From contig NZ_CANMSS010000003.1 of NCBI RefSeq assembly GCF_947500695.1, forward strand, positions 310,001 to 374,000: a DNA stretch of 64,000 nt. Direction: 5' to 3'. Of the stretch, positions 43,861 to 52,764 are shown one piece after another (the stretch's first letter is position 1; every line of letters starts with the position of its first letter). The DNA is from an uncultured Pseudoteredinibacter sp. (GTDB lineage: Bacteria; Pseudomonadota; Gammaproteobacteria; Pseudomonadales; Cellvibrionaceae). Position numbers and translations under genes: made by a program. The notes beneath the pieces are model-generated. The model worked only from the letters and a program-made list of their open reading frames with translations. It searched no databases and had not been told where the DNA came from.

Positions 43861-44967
43861 ATGCAAAATCACAACCCAGCTCCGGGTGAATTTTCCGGAG
43901 TGTCTCGCTTTATTCTAGTCTCGGCGGCTTTTGTCATCGTAGTAGCGGGCATGCGTGCAGCGGAAGCGATATTAGTTCCTTTCTTGTTGTCGTTATTCAT
44001 TGCGGTGGTTTGCTCGCCGCTCTTATTGTGGTTGAAAAAACGAGGCTTGCCCAATGGCTTGGCAATTGTCTCTATTATCTTTTTGATCATAGCTATTGGT
44101 GGGGCTATCAGTGCTGTGGTGGGGAGTTCGGTTGCCGAGTTCCGCCAAGATATTCCAGTATATCAAGAACGATTGACTAGCATGTTTCAAGGCTTGATTG
44201 CAAAGTTACAGGGCTATGGCATCGATTTAGAAACCAGTGTGTTGGCCGAAAATATTGATCCGGGAGCTGCCTTGCGTATCGCCGGAAATACTTTGGCTTC
44301 TTTCGGTAGCTTGATGACAGAAGCTTTTTTAATTCTGCTAACCGTTATTTTTATTATGGCTGAAGAGGTTGGTTTTTCAGAGAAATTAAAGTCGGCCAAG
44401 AAAAATTTTGGTGTGGGTGCCATTGCCCGGTTTACCGAATCAGTAAATCACTATATGGCCATTAAAATGTGGATCAGCCTACTGACCGCGGTACTGGTTT
44501 TTGTTTGGTTATTGATTCTGGGCGTTGATTATCCGGTGATGTGGTCATTGTTGGCATTTTTACTCAATTTTGTGCCGAGTTTAGGCTCCATATTGGCCGC
44601 AATTCCAGCCGTATTATTGGCTTTAGTACAGCTCGGCCCGGTGAGTGCATTGCTGACGGGTGCTGGATACCTAGTAGTTAATACTGTGGTTGGTAATGGT
44701 ATTGAGCCGCGCATAATGGGTCGGGGCTTGAACTTGTCTGCCTTGGTGGTATTCCTTTCATTGGTGTTCTGGGGTTGGGTACTTGGCCCGGTTGGCATGC
44801 TGTTGTCAGTACCGTTAACCATGACGGTTAAAATTGCTCTGGAAAGTAATGAAGACACTCATTGGGTTGGTGTTCTGTTAGGCTCAGGAGAGGCTGTCGA
44901 AACTCCGGATAGTATTGATTTATTGGAGCCCCTTGAGGATAGTGAAGAAAAAAAATCCGAATCATAG
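43861..44967 (+). CDS. AI-2E transporter (PerM) family membrane protein
   Basis: A 368-residue member of the AI-2E exporter superfamily. Two N-terminal helices (about 15-70, ILVPFLLSLFIAVVCSPLLLWLKKRGLP) precede a periplasmic or amphipathic section, then helices from about 145 on, with the conserved YPVMWSLLAFLLNFVPSLGSILAAIPAVLLALV and a C-terminal VGPVGMLLSVPLTMTVKIALE. Members include AI-2 exporters and Na+/H+ antiporters, so function is open. Its C-terminus is acidic. AAGGAAGG precedes the ATG. Confidence 0.9.
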   Translation: MQNHNPAPGEFSGVSRFILVSAAFVIVVAGMRAAEAILVPFLLSLFIAVVCSPLLLWLKKRGLPNGLAIVSIIFLIIAIGGAISAVVGSSVAEFRQDIPVYQERLTSMFQGLIAKLQGYGIDLETSVLAENIDPGAALRIAGNTLASFGSLMTEAFLILLTVIFIMAEEVGFSEKLKSAKKNFGVGAIARFTESVNHYMAIKMWISLLTAVLVFVWLLILGVDYPVMWSLLAFLLNFVPSLGSILAAIPAVLLALVQLGPVSALLTGAGYLVVNTVVGNGIEPRIMGRGLNLSALVVFLSLVFWGWVLGPVGMLLSVPLTMTVKIALESNEDTHWVGVLLGSGEAVETPDSIDLLEPLEDSEEKKSES

Positions 44968-45015
44968 GTTTAGCACTTTGATGAACCTGCTGTGTTGAAT
45001 GATTGAGAACAAAAC

Positions 45016-45696
45016 ATGACAAATGCTCTAAGTGCGCCAGAAGCGTTGTTGCGCCACTTTCGGCAGACTTTGCCCCACGCCCAACTAAAGGCAACGCCAT
45101 TGCCCGATGTGCCAGAGGTATCTTTATGGTTGGTTGACCCCAAGATAATGGATGCCCGTTTGAGTGAGGAAACTATTGCGGCGGTATTTGAAGAGCCGGC
45201 CTATTGGTCTTTTTGTTGGGCCAGCGGCCAAGCTATGGCGGCGATGATTTTGGCGGATCCTGAATTAGTACGAGATAAAGTCATTGTCGATTTTGGTACC
45301 GGTTCAGGCATTGTCGCTATCGCAGCTTTAATGGCGGGCGCCAAAAAGGTTTATGCTAGTGATCTGGATGAGGGCGCACTGCTATCTGTAGCGGCCAATA
45401 GTGAGCTCAATGGCTTTGCGGATGATAAGCGATTGGAAATTAATCGTGATTGCTTTTCCCTAGCTGGCCCGGAAGTGGATTTGGTGCTAGCAGCAGACGT
45501 GTTGTATGACTGGGAAAATAAACCGCTACTGGAAAAGTTCCGTCAGTGCTTTGCTCGCACTCTTATCGCTGATTCCCGCGTGAAGAATTTCAATGAGCCT
45601 GGCTATGAGGCTATATCCGTGCGCCGTTCGATTACCTTTCCAGACCTGGGTGAGTTTGAGGAATTTAAAACCGTTAATTTCTATCAGAGTCTCTAG
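45016..45696 (+). CDS. Protein-lysine methyltransferase, ETFB-KMT/METTL20-like
   Basis: A 226-residue class I methyltransferase. The region YWSFCWASGQAMAAMILADPELVRDKVIVDFGTGSGIVAIAALMAGAKKVYASDLDEGAL holds motif I (VDFGTGSG) in the layout of the ETF-beta lysine methyltransferase/METTL20 group, and VLAADVLYDWEN carries its D-x-x-Y/W motif. It may methylate a lysine in an electron-transfer flavoprotein or ribosomal protein; the target is not shown by the sequence. It lies 48 bp after the AI-2E-family gene and convergent with the kynureninase-like gene. Confidence 0.83.
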   Translation: MTNALSAPEALLRHFRQTLPHAQLKATPLPDVPEVSLWLVDPKIMDARLSEETIAAVFEEPAYWSFCWASGQAMAAMILADPELVRDKVIVDFGTGSGIVAIAALMAGAKKVYASDLDEGALLSVAANSELNGFADDKRLEINRDCFSLAGPEVDLVLAADVLYDWENKPLLEKFRQCFARTLIADSRVKNFNEPGYEAISVRRSITFPDLGEFEEFKTVNFYQSL

Positions 45697-45734
45697 CGAC
45701 AAGCGCAGCTATAAAGCTTGCCGCTAGAGAGTTA

Positions 45735-46829
45735 TCATTTGCTGGGCATGCAATCTAAAACAGCGTCAATATCGCTTTGATCATTGTATATATGTGGTGA
45801 CAGTCGAACCCCTGTTGGTCGTTGATCAAATTGAATATTTTTTGATTCCAAAGCGGCAATGAATTTGTCTTGCTGCTCAAATTTCAAAACGACAGTGCCG
45901 CCTCGGTACTCAGGCGTTAGGCAGGAAGCCCCAGCTGCACTACGAAGTTGTTGACTCAAAGTCTGATTGTGCCGCTGACTGTTTTCTACGCCATAGTTGC
46001 AAAAATACTCGATGCTATGGGCTGCAATAGCATAGGGTTGTACAGTAGGGGTGCCGCCCCAAAAGCGCAGAGCGCTAGGGTGATAGCGAAAACTATGTAC
46101 ATCAAACTCAAATGGGTCTTGGTGTGAAAACCAACCCACATCTTTGGGCTCGCAAGCTTCCACGATTTTTGGGTTTACCCACATAAATCCAGCACCTGGG
46201 CCGCCGCATAACCATTTAACACAGGAGCCCAGCACAAAATCTGCTTGCCAGTGCTGCAAATCAATTGGGACGATACCCGCAGATTGAGCGATGTCCACCA
46301 CAGTTAGAATACCTTGTTGCTGGCAATGCTGAATAAGCGTCGCGATATCTAGACGAAGGCTGCTATTGGAATAAACGTGGGTGAGTAAAACTAAAGCGAC
46401 ATCGTCCGTCAGCTGAGCTTGCCACTGTAAGATATCTTGATGGTCCATATCTTTGGGTAAAAAGCGAAAGTTCCAGCCGAAGGCTTGGGCTTGTTGGGCG
46501 ACAAAGCTCATGCTAGGAAAGTCTTCTTCGCTTAGCAAAATAGTATTGCGAGTTTGCTTCGGCTTAATGGCTTGTAAGACTTTACTGAAACCACTAGATA
46601 AATTGCTCTGAGGGCAGAAGTCATCAGCCTTTGCGTTCAGTAGCTGAGCTAGCGCTGAGCGAAATTGCTCAATCGCTCGCAACCAATTTGGCCAGGCCTC
46701 GGCAGGGCTTTCCTGCCAAGCCTTAAAAAAACCATCGTTTAGCGCTTGTTGACTGCTGCGCAGCGATAAACCGACAGAGTGGCTGAGTAAATAGCGCTGC
46801 TTGGGCAGTAGAAAATCTTCCGGGCCCAT
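45735..46829 (-). CDS. Kynureninase-like PLP-dependent enzyme (class V fold)
   Basis: A 364-residue fold-type I, class V PLP enzyme. TVVDIAQSAGIVPIDLQHWQADFVLGSCVKWLCGGPGAGFMWV matches the kynureninase pattern, with Lys205 as the PLP Schiff-base lysine and an Asp before it (VDIAQ) for the pyridine nitrogen. It is shorter than standard kynureninase (about 415). The likely chemistry is beta,gamma or beta elimination on a kynurenine-like amino acid, not proven. Its ATG lies 2 bp after the PrnB-like gene stop, with the ribosome site inside that gene, so the two are coupled. Confidence 0.84.
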   Translation of the reverse strand: MGPEDFLLPKQRYLLSHSVGLSLRSSQQALNDGFFKAWQESPAEAWPNWLRAIEQFRSALAQLLNAKADDFCPQSNLSSGFSKVLQAIKPKQTRNTILLSEEDFPSMSFVAQQAQAFGWNFRFLPKDMDHQDILQWQAQLTDDVALVLLTHVYSNSSLRLDIATLIQHCQQQGILTVVDIAQSAGIVPIDLQHWQADFVLGSCVKWLCGGPGAGFMWVNPKIVEACEPKDVGWFSHQDPFEFDVHSFRYHPSALRFWGGTPTVQPYAIAAHSIEYFCNYGVENSQRHNQTLSQQLRSAAGASCLTPEYRGGTVVLKFEQQDKFIAALESKNIQFDQRPTGVRLSPHIYNDQSDIDAVLDCMPSK

Positions 46830-46831
46830 AG

Positions 46832-48004
46832 TTACCTCAAATTGTCTCGAATCGCCGCGACATCTTGAAAGCGGCTGGGGATATCATCTCGCTCGGCGGC
46901 CAAGCGTAAATCTCTAAGCTTAGCGAGCGAACGCAACAATACCGGCAGTGGTGGCCCGCTGGCGGTAAGCTTGTTGGCATAGGCTTCATCCATGTCTTCG
47001 GCCGGTCGCGTGATAAACTTTTCTACCAAATTATTGTGGTGTTGCTCGGCGGTGCGGCCATGCGCTTCACAAACTTTTAAGAACTTGCTGGCGACTAGCT
47101 GATACCACTCGCTATCGTATTCTTTTGTGGCTGCCTGAAGCAACTGGTCCATAAGACTTGGGCGGCGCATGCAGTCCATCAGGCATCGTTGATCATTTGG
47201 CATCATATAGAGCATTTTATCGACCAACAGCTGGGAATAGTAAGAGTCGTCCGCTCGACAGAGGCCAAGCATTAAGTCGATGATGTTGATGCCGGCAAAA
47301 TCACCAGCGTTGGCACCGCGGTATATCTCACGCCCTACGCGATAGGGCTTGTAATAAGGACGAACCAAATAGAAGAAGGCGTTGACATCAAGCTTTTCAA
47401 ATAAGATGTCGTTCAAGCGAATGACATCTTCTAAGGCGTCGTAAGCAGCATCGAGTAGGTCGGGTACCGATACATTGGAAATGCCCAATGGTACGGTACG
47501 AAATAATGCATCGGCGGCACGTTTATAGGCGAGCACCGCGCGAGTATTGTATTCATTGAAAATAAACTCGTCTTCTAATGAGGTGAAGCTTTTAGCAACG
47601 CCGTTAATGGCTCGGTTATGAGTCGTTAAGTGAGCGGTGGCGAAACGAGGCGTGACGCCAAGAGAGGCGCCCAGTTGTAAGGCTAGCGCTGAGGCTTCTT
47701 TTAATGGCGAGCTATCTTCTCGCGAGGGCTCGGTAATCTCATGGCGGCGGCAGGCGGCCATATAAAAGCCAACATTACCCAATAGATCGAAGCCAGCATC
47801 AAAGCCTTCATCAGTGTTGCCCTCAGCCAATAACTCGCTAATGAGGGCACGCCCTTCACCTTCGAGTTGGGCCTTTAGCGTATCACCAATACCTTCTACA
47901 TTGGCTTTATCGTCTTGTTGCTGATAACGCTGTTCTAGCTCGGTGTTTATTTCAATAAAGCTGCTGCGAATCCAGCGGTCGAAGTTCTCAACATTGGCGG
48001 TCAC
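46832..48004 (-). CDS. PrnB-like haem enzyme (DUF1864, IDO/TDO superfamily)
   Basis: A 390-residue protein resembling PrnB (monodechloroaminopyrrolnitrin synthase) and DUF1864, relatives of tryptophan/indoleamine 2,3-dioxygenases. The region FFYLVRPYYKPYRVGREIYRGANAGDF matches the PrnB core. AEQHHNNLVEKFI (His322/His323) fits the haem-ligating pattern HxxxVxKxI, and TASGPPLPVLLRSL follows where TDO has its TGGS-type substrate loop. It should bind haem and act on an indole or tryptophan-like substrate. GTG start with AGGAG seven bases before. Directly upstream of, and coupled to, a kynureninase-like gene. Function unassigned. Confidence 0.75.
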   Translation of the reverse strand: MTANVENFDRWIRSSFIEINTELEQRYQQQDDKANVEGIGDTLKAQLEGEGRALISELLAEGNTDEGFDAGFDLLGNVGFYMAACRRHEITEPSREDSSPLKEASALALQLGASLGVTPRFATAHLTTHNRAINGVAKSFTSLEDEFIFNEYNTRAVLAYKRAADALFRTVPLGISNVSVPDLLDAAYDALEDVIRLNDILFEKLDVNAFFYLVRPYYKPYRVGREIYRGANAGDFAGINIIDLMLGLCRADDSYYSQLLVDKMLYMMPNDQRCLMDCMRRPSLMDQLLQAATKEYDSEWYQLVASKFLKVCEAHGRTAEQHHNNLVEKFITRPAEDMDEAYANKLTASGPPLPVLLRSLAKLRDLRLAAERDDIPSRFQDVAAIRDNLR

Positions 48005-48068
48005 GGTCGGCTCCTATTATTTTATTTGTAAAGTATGATTATTTTAGCAATCAACTAGGAGCAGTTTC

Positions 48069-48118
48069 GGGCAAAAAAGCCCGAAGGTAGCAGTTGAGCT
48101 AGCAGAATCTGCTAGCTC
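48069..48118 (-). terminator. Two-hairpin terminator after dolP
   Basis: Two strong inverted repeats: GAGCTAGCAG-AAT-CTGCTAGCTC (48096-48118) and TTCGGGC-AAAAAA-GCCCGAA (48067-48086). On the minus strand (dolP direction) outer bases CCCGA...TAGCAG can also pair with CTGCTA...TCGGG, followed by C and six T residues, forming a larger terminator. Confidence 0.65.
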
Positions 48119-48142
48119 GGGAGGCAAATAAGGCGGGATTGG

Positions 48143-48727
48143 CTAGTCGATATACTCGAATGTCCGAACAACTTTCTGTACGCCGCCAATGCGGCTCACT
48201 ACATTGGCGGCCTTATTGGCTTGGGCGCGGGTAACCGTACCCATGAGATAAACCGTGCCATTTTCAGTGACCACCTTAATACGTCCACTGTCGATATCTT
48301 CATTGGCCAAAAGCTGGGTTTTCACCTTTGAGCTGATCCATGAATCGTTTGTGCGGCCTAAGAATGAGCTATTACCTTGAATTTGTAGCTCATTGAATAC
48401 TTGGCGGACCTTATGCAGCTTACGCAAAGTACTGGTGGCAAGCTCACGAGCTTCTTGGTTGGGCACTTCACCGGTTACCAATACAACGCCATTAAAGGCG
48501 TTGACGTTAATATGGGAAGAGTCGAGTGAGGGGCTGGCTTTGGTAAGGTTTACCTCGGCAATGGTTTCCAGCTGCTCGTCATCGATATAGGTACCAAAGG
48601 TGCGCTTACTAGGGTCAGGCTGAATAGGCTTATCTGTGGTGGCGCTAATAACAGAGGTACAAGCATTCAAGCTCAACACACAGCTCGCTATGACTATGGC
48701 TTTGCAAAGGCCGGCTAGTTTATTCAT
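48143..48727 (-). CDS. dolP: BON-domain outer-membrane lipoprotein DolP (YraP)
   Basis: A 194-residue lipoprotein with two BON domains. The start at 48727 gives a signal ending LSLNACTS, with a lipobox Cys near residue 23. BON1 (about 60-120) shows NVNAFNGVVLVTGEVPNQEARELA and BON2 (about 135-194) SWISSKVKTQLLANEDI then VTENGTVYLMGTVTRAQANKAANVVSRIGGVQKVVR. DolP helps outer-membrane integrity at division sites. Its ATG overlaps the diaA stop, the arrangement seen in E. coli (lpoA-yraN-diaA-yraP). Confidence 0.93.
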   Translation of the reverse strand: MNKLAGLCKAIVIASCVLSLNACTSVISATTDKPIQPDPSKRTFGTYIDDEQLETIAEVNLTKASPSLDSSHINVNAFNGVVLVTGEVPNQEARELATSTLRKLHKVRQVFNELQIQGNSSFLGRTNDSWISSKVKTQLLANEDIDSGRIKVVTENGTVYLMGTVTRAQANKAANVVSRIGGVQKVVRTFEYID

Positions 48728-49316
48728 CAGGGCTATAAACTCCGAATAGTTGTTGATCAATAAGGTCGCATAAGCAGAACACAGTTAATAAATGCACTTC
48801 ATGAATGCGTGGTCTTGAATGTAGTTGTGCTTGCAGTTCTATATCGTGGACATCGAGAAGCGCAGAAATATCCCCGCCATCTTGACCAGTCAGTGCAATA
48901 ACAGACATTTCTCGATCATGTGCCGCTTGAACGGCTCTGATCAGATTTCCCGCTTTGGCGCTGCTAGAAATAATAACCAGAATATCGCCAGGTTGACCGA
49001 GGGCACGTACCTGCTTTGCATAGGCATCATTGTAACTAGCAACGTCCGCGATCGCGGAAAGCGAGGTGGCATCTGTACCGAGTGCAATAGCGGGTAGGCT
49101 AGGTCGGTCATTTTCAAAGCGGTTGATTAAGTTCGCTGAGAAAATCTGCGTTATAGCACAGCTACTGCCATTGCCGCATAGCAAGATTTTGTTTTCATTG
49201 ACGAGGGCATGCACCATCATTTCACTCGCTTCGGCAATAAGCGGGGCGAGCTGCTCGCCAACCTGCATTTTGGCTTCGATACTGCGATGAAACAAATTGA
49301 TGACGTGTTGATCCAT
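48720..49316 (-). CDS. diaA: DnaA initiator-associating protein DiaA (SIS domain)
   Basis: A 198-residue SIS-fold protein close to GmhA phosphoheptose isomerase. LLCGNGSSCAITQIFSANLINRFENDRPSLPAIAL, ILVIISSSAKAGNLIRAV and IHEVHLLTVFCLCDLIDQQLFG are typical. The operon lpoA-yraN-diaA-dolP fits DiaA, which binds DnaA and promotes replication initiation, rather than a heptose isomerase. Confidence 0.93.
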   Translation of the reverse strand: MDQHVINLFHRSIEAKMQVGEQLAPLIAEASEMMVHALVNENKILLCGNGSSCAITQIFSANLINRFENDRPSLPAIALGTDATSLSAIADVASYNDAYAKQVRALGQPGDILVIISSSAKAGNLIRAVQAAHDREMSVIALTGQDGGDISALLDVHDIELQAQLHSRPRIHEVHLLTVFCLCDLIDQQLFGVYSPDE

Positions 49317-49358
49317 GCTGGGCTCTTTCTGTCTTGAATAGCAATTACGGCGCGGGGC

Positions 49359-49727
49359 TTAATAGCCCAAGGCATTTTGCAGCCATTCTATATCAGAGCG
49401 GCCTTCAGGTAGAAGTGAAATAGCGATTACATCGAAGCGACAGGGGCTATTACTTTGCCCTTGTGAAATTAGAAAGTGCTCAGCACTGCGCAACAGTCGC
49501 TGTTGCTTTTGTGGGCCAATGCTTTCAAGGGCGCTAGTGAATTGGCTTGGGCTGCGACTGCGGACCTCCACAAACACCCATTCCGATTCACTCTGCATGA
49601 TGAGGTCTATTTCACCGTAGGGGCAAAGGTAATTCTTGGAATGGAGCTTTAGTCCTTTTTCGTTGAGGAACTGAGCGGCGAGCGCCTCTTGCTTTTCGCC
49701 CAGCTGTCGTCTGTTTTCCTTTTCCAA
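49359..49727 (-). CDS. yraN: YraN/UPF0102 family nuclease-like protein
   Basis: A 122-residue protein of the UPF0102 family, which has an endonuclease-like (restriction/Holliday-resolvase) fold. The pattern AAQFLNEKGLKLHSKNYLCPYGEIDLIM..EWVFVEVRSR holds the expected E..D..E-x-K/R type active residues (GEIDLI, VFVEVRSR, with Arg in place of Lys). A TTG start at 49727 is supported by AGGAG six bases upstream. Its function is not established. It lies between lpoA and diaA. Confidence 0.93.
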   Translation of the reverse strand: MEKENRRQLGEKQEALAAQFLNEKGLKLHSKNYLCPYGEIDLIMQSESEWVFVEVRSRSPSQFTSALESIGPQKQQRLLRSAEHFLISQGQSNSPCRFDVIAISLLPEGRSDIEWLQNALGY

Positions 49728-49800
49728 ACTTAGCTCCTAGCAGGGGACTGATGCTTTAAGCATAGACAGCCCTGATGATCCCGCAATAGACCTTGCGGGA

Positions 49801-51699
49801 TTACGGCTGGCTTAGATTCGCGAGCTCCCGTGCCTTACCATTGCGCATAATAGCCCAATCTTGCTGTCTAGCTAGTTGGCCATTGCTGAGCATCTGCAAA
49901 CGGCCTGTACGGCCTTGCAACTGCAACTGTTGAACCTGTGCAAGTTGGCTAAGGCGAGGGTACAGGGCAAAGCTATCGGCCCCCAGTGCATAGAGTTGCT
50001 GGTAGGCTGGAATGGGCTTGGCGTATTCGTCTACTGCCAAGCGCAATGATTCGTCCTCTTCAATTAGCCAGGGTAGGGCAGTAAAACGAATGCCGTTTAA
50101 GTCACGATTGGCTTTATTGGCTTCTCGACCACCATAGATGTGGCTGGTAGCGTATACCGGTATTTTGCTGGCGTAGTGAAAGGCTAAGGTGGGCTTAATT
50201 TGCCTTGCTTGGTTGTTATTGGCCAATACAAAGATCATATCGATATCTTGTCGGCGGCGGGGTTCAAACTCTAGGTTGGTGCCCAAGATTCTTTGCAAAT
50301 TGCGGTAGCGAGTTTCACTTAAATCCAGCTGTAGACTGTTTTTGATAACGCGAGAGTAATCGCCTTTGCCGGTGAATCTTTGTTCACCAACAATCTCCCC
50401 TCCGAGTGCTAACCACTCTTCCGTAAAGGCTTGAGTGCCGCGATTACCCCAGGAACTTTGAGGGGCGATCACCAAGGCGCGACGATGGCCTTCCAAATAG
50501 GCGCGTTGAGCACTTTGGCGAGCTTCGTCCTCCAGTGCTAAACCAAACTGAAATAACAGTTGTTGATATTCGTCGCCGGGATTGTTCGAAGGTGCCTGAA
50601 TATAGTTCATCGCTAAAACGGGAATGCTAAGTTGGGCGCTATCGTTTAAACGTTTTACTTGGCTTTTATCTAGTGGGCCAATAACCAGTTCGCTTCCGCT
50701 TTGCACCGCTTGTTGATAGAGCTGCACGATATCACCCTGACTGCTGTCGACGAGCTCTAACTGGGGAGTGCTTTGGCCTTTATCTTTGGCTTGATAATAA
50801 GCGGCCATAAAGCCATCTCTAATCGCCTTACCAGCGCGGGCATATTTACCCCGGCTCGGTAGCATGATGCTGATTTTGCGGGGTTGCTCATCGATCAGTC
50901 GGCCTAGCAAGCGTAAATCTTCAGGCAAATTCTGCGCGGCTGGATGAGTTGGGTTGTGCAACTGCCACTGCTGCACCTTGGCTTGTTGTTGCTCAATACT
51001 GTCGCTTTGACTTTTCGCAATGGAGGCCAGTTCATACCAACCTTTGAATAGTGGCTGCTGTTGTTGCTTGGCCAGCGCCTCTAGCTTATCGGGACTTTCC
51101 ATCATTAGGGTCTGCCACAATGCGCTTTGATTGTCCGCCAGCTGATCAATGCTGAGCCATTGGCGCAGGGCAAGGCGTTCTTGAACGCCTGCCTCAGTGT
51201 CTCCAAGGAGGGTGAATAAGGTGGCTTTGAGCTCTCCTAAACGCTGTTTTTGATCGGCCTGCATTTGCCCGTCCAGCTGCTGCAAACGCTGGCTGGAGAA
51301 GCTATCTTTAGCAAGAAAATACGAGCCGTCTTCCATCGCAAGCTTGCCATGTAAAATGCTGTACTCAATAAAGTCGAAGTTGCTGAGCAGCATCGGGTCG
51401 ATATTTTTGAGTAAATTCTGAGCCCAGCTCAATTCCTCTTGCTGGCTGAGCTGCTGTGCGGCTTGCAAAAGATATTGGCTGGCTTCGCGCGCTTGGCTAC
51501 TGCGTGCTAATTTTAATAGCTGTGCAACCGTGTGTTGGGGCTGTGTGCTTGGGATGGCTGCTTGTTGAAAGCTGCCTTGGTCTTTACTGGGGTTCGAGCC
51601 ACAGCCGCTTAGTAATAGGCCGCAGACTAGTGCGGTCAAGGTAAGTCGACTTATTTGGGGCTTGGCTTGGGCTAAGCTTGTTTTCAACACGGTGCTCAT
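49801..51699 (-). CDS. lpoA: Penicillin-binding protein activator LpoA
   Basis: A 632-residue outer-membrane lipoprotein that activates PBP1A. The lipobox is LLLSGCGS; an N-terminal TPR-like helical domain (about 35-290) is followed by a periplasmic-binding-type domain (from about 295, ISIMLPSRGKYARAGKAIRDGFMAAYY, then VIGPLDKSQVKRL and VFVLANNNQARQIKPTLAFHYA). The start is uncertain: ATG at 51699 (after GAGAG) is preferred over ATG 51720 seven codons upstream. It heads the yraN-diaA-dolP operon and is divergent from rsmI. Confidence 0.93.
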   Translation of the reverse strand: MSTVLKTSLAQAKPQISRLTLTALVCGLLLSGCGSNPSKDQGSFQQAAIPSTQPQHTVAQLLKLARSSQAREASQYLLQAAQQLSQQEELSWAQNLLKNIDPMLLSNFDFIEYSILHGKLAMEDGSYFLAKDSFSSQRLQQLDGQMQADQKQRLGELKATLFTLLGDTEAGVQERLALRQWLSIDQLADNQSALWQTLMMESPDKLEALAKQQQQPLFKGWYELASIAKSQSDSIEQQQAKVQQWQLHNPTHPAAQNLPEDLRLLGRLIDEQPRKISIMLPSRGKYARAGKAIRDGFMAAYYQAKDKGQSTPQLELVDSSQGDIVQLYQQAVQSGSELVIGPLDKSQVKRLNDSAQLSIPVLAMNYIQAPSNNPGDEYQQLLFQFGLALEDEARQSAQRAYLEGHRRALVIAPQSSWGNRGTQAFTEEWLALGGEIVGEQRFTGKGDYSRVIKNSLQLDLSETRYRNLQRILGTNLEFEPRRRQDIDMIFVLANNNQARQIKPTLAFHYASKIPVYATSHIYGGREANKANRDLNGIRFTALPWLIEEDESLRLAVDEYAKPIPAYQQLYALGADSFALYPRLSQLAQVQQLQLQGRTGRLQMLSNGQLARQQDWAIMRNGKARELANLSQP

Positions 51700-51819
51700 T
51701 GTGCTCTCTAAATTTGTCATGGCCCTATCATAGCAATTATTCTTTGCGGCAGGCATGTCAGTTACTCTTAATGAGGGTACTATAGTGCTCTTTGGCCATG
51801 AATGAGAGGTGAATGTTCC

Positions 51820-52686
51820 GTGCCGGCGATGAAAAATTCAACAACTTCTGGGGCGGGCAGCCTGTACGTGGTGGCCACACCGATCGGGAATCTGGGTGAT
51901 ATCACTCAACGAGCAATCGAGGTCTTATCAAATGCTGATTTGATTGCGGCTGAAGATACTCGTCACAGCTCAAGATTATGCCAGCACTTCTCCATCAATA
52001 CGCCTTTGCGGGCCTATCACGATTACACGGATCAAGCACAAACAGAGGCGATGTTAGACCTGCTGAATGGCGGTAAAAATATCGCGTTAATCAGTGATGC
52101 TGGAACGCCGCTAATTTCAGACCCAGGATATCGGCTAGTAAAAATTGCTAGAGACGCGGGTATAAAAGTCGTGCCGGTTCCGGGGGCTTGTGCAATGGCG
52201 GCAGCACTAAGTGTGGCGGGCTTGCCGTCGGATAAGTTTTGCTTTGAAGGCTTTTTGCCCGCAAAAGCTGGGCAGCGCTTGAATGCTTTGCAAGTGCTGT
52301 TGGACGAAGAGCGAACTATGATTTTTTATGAGGCGCCGCATCGTATTATTGATAGTTTGACGGCGATGTCAGAAGTATTTGGTGCGGACCGCGAGTTAGT
52401 GCTTGCGAGGGAGTTAACCAAAACTTTTGAAACTCTGATTTCTGGCGCTGCAACAGAGGTGCTGGCCGCCGTTGAAGCGGACCATAATCAGCGCAAAGGT
52501 GAGATGGTTATTTTGGTGAAAGGTTGTGAGGCATCGGCAAAGCAGCTAGATGCAAATGTTGAACACATGATGCGCTGTCTGTTAGCGCAGTTGCCGGTAA
52601 AACAGGCGGCGCAAATAGGTGCTGAGATAACAGGCCTTCGTAAAAAAGAACTTTATCAGTGGGCATTAGATAACAAGGACGATTAA
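51820..52686 (+). CDS. rsmI: 16S rRNA 2'-O-ribose C1402 methyltransferase RsmI
   Basis: A 288-residue tetrapyrrole-methylase-fold enzyme that modifies C1402 of 16S rRNA. Family marks are LYVVATPIGNLGDITQRA near the start, LIAAEDTRHSSRL, ALISDAGTPLISDPGYRLV, VPGACAMAAALSVAGLPSD, FYEAPHRI and ELTKTFET. A GTG at 51820 with AGAGG ten bases upstream is preferred over in-frame ATGs at 51802 and 51829. Divergent from lpoA, as in E. coli. Confidence 0.95.
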   Translation: MPAMKNSTTSGAGSLYVVATPIGNLGDITQRAIEVLSNADLIAAEDTRHSSRLCQHFSINTPLRAYHDYTDQAQTEAMLDLLNGGKNIALISDAGTPLISDPGYRLVKIARDAGIKVVPVPGACAMAAALSVAGLPSDKFCFEGFLPAKAGQRLNALQVLLDEERTMIFYEAPHRIIDSLTAMSEVFGADRELVLARELTKTFETLISGAATEVLAAVEADHNQRKGEMVILVKGCEASAKQLDANVEHMMRCLLAQLPVKQAAQIGAEITGLRKKELYQWALDNKDD

Positions 52687-52711
52687 GCTTTAATTCTCTT
52701 TATTACAAATA

Positions 52712-52742
52712 TAAAAAAGCCCCGCAGTGCGGGGCTTTTTCT
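52712..52742. terminator. Bidirectional terminator between rsmI and the TonB receptor gene
   Basis: AAAAAGCCCCGC pairs with GCGGGGCTTTTT around a 3-base loop, with A/T tracts on both sides, between two convergent genes. Confidence 0.92.
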
Positions 52743-52764
52743 TTGTAGCTTTTAAGTGCTTAGC

